A stretch of DNA of 6,565 nt, from contig JACQRF010000026.1 of assembly GCA_016206635.1 (NCBI GenBank), forward strand, positions 1 to 6,565. Direction: 5' to 3'. The DNA comes from Candidatus Omnitrophota bacterium. Its GTDB lineage: Bacteria; Omnitrophota; Gorgyraeia; 1-14-0-20-64-10; JACQQZ01. Every line of letters starts with the position of its first letter. Within the stretch, counting starts at the first letter, position 1. Position numbers and translations under genes: made by a program. This document shows positions 5,635 to 6,565 of this stretch, piece after piece. Below the pieces are notes generated by a model. The model was not told where the DNA came from, searched no databases, and saw only the letters and a list, made by a program, of their open reading frames with translations.

Positions 5635-6417
5635 ATGCCTGACGCCCCAGCCATTGCGGTGACCATCGAGGAGCGGGTGGCGACCCTCACCATCAACCAT
5701 CCGCCGGCCAACGTGTTGTCCACGCCGGTGATGACGGAACTGAACGCGGCCCTCGATCGGCTGGCCGCTGAGCCGGCGGTCAAGGCGATCGTGATCGCCG
5801 GCACCGGGACCTTCTTTATCGCCGGGGCCGATGTCAAGGAGATCGCGCAGCTCACAGGGGCGGCCGACGGCGAGCGGGCCACGCGATTGGGGCAGGGGGT
5901 CTTCGAGAAGATCGCGGCGATGCCAGTCCCGGTGATCGCCGCGATCACCGGCCATTGCCTGGGCGGCGGCACGGAGCTGGCGCTGGCGTGCCACTTGCGG
6001 ATCGCCGGCGAGCGGGTGCGCATCGCCCAGCCGGAGATCAACCTGGGCATCATCCCGGGGTTCGGCGGCACGCAGCGGCTGCCGCGGTTGATCGGGACGG
6101 CGCGGGCGCTGGAGATCTGCCTGACCGGCGACATGATCACCGGGGCCGCGGCGCAGCAGATCGGGCTGGTCAACCGCGCGGTGCGCGACGGCGAGGTGCT
6201 GCGGCAGGCGCAGGGGCTGGCGAAGAAGATCGCCTCGAAAGGGCGCGCGGCCATCACGGCGATTCTGCGCGCGGTGCGGGACGGGGCGACGATGCCGCTG
6301 GCCGACGGCTTGGCGCTGGAATCGCGGCTGTTCGGGACGGTCTGCGAGACGCAGGACATGCAGGAAGGGGTCCGCGCCTTCCTGGAGAAACGCCAACCAA
6401 CCTTCCAGGACCGCTGA
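5635..6417 (+). CDS. Enoyl-CoA hydratase (crotonase family)
   Basis: This 260-residue crotonase-fold enzyme would hydrate trans-2-enoyl-CoA to 3-hydroxyacyl-CoA, feeding the dehydrogenase encoded upstream. The CoA/oxyanion-hole segment is FFIAGADVKEI (60-70), and the second oxyanion segment is GHCLGGGTELALAC (106-119). Both hydratase glutamates are present: Glu114 in GGTE and Glu134 in AQPEINLGIIPGFGGTQRLP. This favours true hydratase over isomerase or dehalogenase members, which usually lack one of them. The C-terminus (FLEKRQPTF) is typical for the family and the length is standard for a stand-alone hydratase. The start is set by a strong Shine-Dalgarno. The stop overlaps the start of the next frame as ATGA, indicating translational coupling. 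With the dehydrogenase it supplies as two proteins what FadB carries in one. Chain-length specificity cannot be read from the sequence. Confidence 0.94.
   Translation: MPDAPAIAVTIEERVATLTINHPPANVLSTPVMTELNAALDRLAAEPAVKAIVIAGTGTFFIAGADVKEIAQLTGAADGERATRLGQGVFEKIAAMPVPVIAAITGHCLGGGTELALACHLRIAGERVRIAQPEINLGIIPGFGGTQRLPRLIGTARALEICLTGDMITGAAAQQIGLVNRAVRDGEVLRQAQGLAKKIASKGRAAITAILRAVRDGATMPLADGLALESRLFGTVCETQDMQEGVRAFLEKRQPTFQDR
6406..6410 (+). promoter_or_regulatory. Shine-Dalgarno for the ATG at 6417
   Basis: CAGGA ends six bases before the ATG that overlaps the hydratase stop codon. This favours ATG 6417 as start of the synthetase, although the 23-bp inverted repeat immediately downstream makes a later TTG (6492, with TGGAG at 6479-6483) a real alternative. 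Confidence 0.45.
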
Positions 6418-6565
6418 TGAGACCTCGCGGGGACGCTCCACTTGGGGACACACCACAGCGCAGTGGTGTGTCCCCAAGTGGAGCGACCCCGTTGCCGGGG
6501 ACGATCCCGGGGGTGTTCTTCCATCAGGCGCGCCGCTACGGGGCGCGGACGTTCTGCCGCGTCAA
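6417..6565 (+). CDS. Probable AMP-forming acyl-CoA synthetase, N-terminal fragment
   Basis: Only 49 complete codons are in the window; the frame runs off its edge. The segment PGVFFHQARRYGARTFCRV (residues 32-50 region) looks like the N-terminus of fatty-acid CoA ligases, which begin with a helix of the pattern F-x-x-x-A-x-R-Y/F-G-x-R. Such an enzyme would activate free fatty acids with ATP and CoA, the entry step to beta-oxidation, which fits the three upstream enzymes. No AMP-binding motif is reached, so the call rests on this short match plus context. The first 25 or so residues (MRPRGDAPLGDTPQRSGV and onward) are mostly encoded by an inverted repeat and do not look like a natural enzyme N-terminus. 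Either the repeat added an N-terminal tail, or translation starts at TTG 6492 and the repeat is intergenic. The ATG overlaps the hydratase stop (ATGA). Confidence 0.55.
   Translation, partial: MRPRGDAPLGDTPQRSGVSPSGATPLPGTIPGVFFHQARRYGARTFCRV
6428..6491. repeat. Perfect 23-bp inverted repeat with extended stem (REP-like)
   Basis: Arms 6434-6456 and 6463-6485 are exact reverse complements over 23 bases, with a 6-base loop AGCGCA. Beyond one A-A mismatch (6433/6486) the stem continues five more pairs (6428-6432 with 6487-6491). The left arm contains GGGGAC twice (6429-6434 and 6444-6449), the same core as at the left end of the window. No T-run follows, so it is not an intrinsic terminator. 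It covers most of the predicted N-terminal codons of the synthetase. Confidence 0.85.
6495..6510. repeat. Short GGGGAC palindromic motif after the large inverted repeat
   Basis: CCGGG (6495-6499) pairs with CCCGG (6506-6510) around GACGAT. The core GGGGACGATCCC (6497-6508) differs from GGGGACAGTCCC at the left end of the window only in the central bases. It may be a degenerate second copy of the same element, or a coincidence in GC-rich sequence. Confidence 0.35.

Noticed and set aside
6429..6490. Intrinsic transcription terminator
   Set aside because: The hairpin is strong but followed by ACCCCGTTGCC with no T-run, and it lies at or before the start of a gene that continues the operon.
1..6565. 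CRISPR array, tRNA, rRNA or transposase gene
   Set aside because: No regularly spaced repeats, no cloverleaf or rRNA sequence recognised, and no transposase-like frame found by reading both strands.

Overview
The window is very GC-rich bacterial DNA, packed with plus-strand genes separated by gaps of 4 to 65 bases or by short overlaps. Nothing in it identifies the organism securely. The high GC, a short type IV pilin-like gene with a TTG start, and palindromic GGGGAC-type repeats all recall uncultured lineages such as Omnitrophota or NC10, but this is an impression, not a placement.

Layout: (1) 2-625, the C-terminal two thirds or so of the GTPase Era, open at the window edge, from the G4 motif NKID to the end of the KH domain. 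(2) A 65-base gap that is AT-rich for this window and may hold a weak promoter. (3) 691-2757, a large protein joining a cyclic-nucleotide-binding fold, a MinD/CpaE-like P-loop domain and a patatin phospholipase domain. (4) 2772-3968, a thiolase. (5) 3973-5253, a 3-hydroxyacyl-CoA dehydrogenase. (6) 5240-5608, a short prepilin-like protein whose TTG start overlaps the previous gene. (7) 5635-6417, an enoyl-CoA hydratase. (8) 6417-6565, the beginning of a probable acyl-CoA synthetase, cut by the window edge.

Genes 3 to 8 look like one operon. The metabolic reading is direct: the patatin domain could release fatty acids from lipids, the synthetase would activate them to CoA thioesters, and hydratase, dehydrogenase and thiolase would carry out the last three steps of beta-oxidation. 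The acyl-CoA dehydrogenase for the first step is not in the window. Hydratase and dehydrogenase, fused in FadB, are separate here and in reverse order. The pilin-like gene between them has no obvious metabolic role.

The most unusual feature is a set of palindromic or repeat-like DNA segments lying inside reading frames without breaking them: near the G4 motif of era, in a basic insertion of its KH domain, in the linker of the dehydrogenase, and at the extreme start of the synthetase (a perfect 23-bp inverted repeat). Elements at both window ends share the core GGGGAC. They may be small mobile repeats of the REP type that the host tolerates as in-frame protein insertions.
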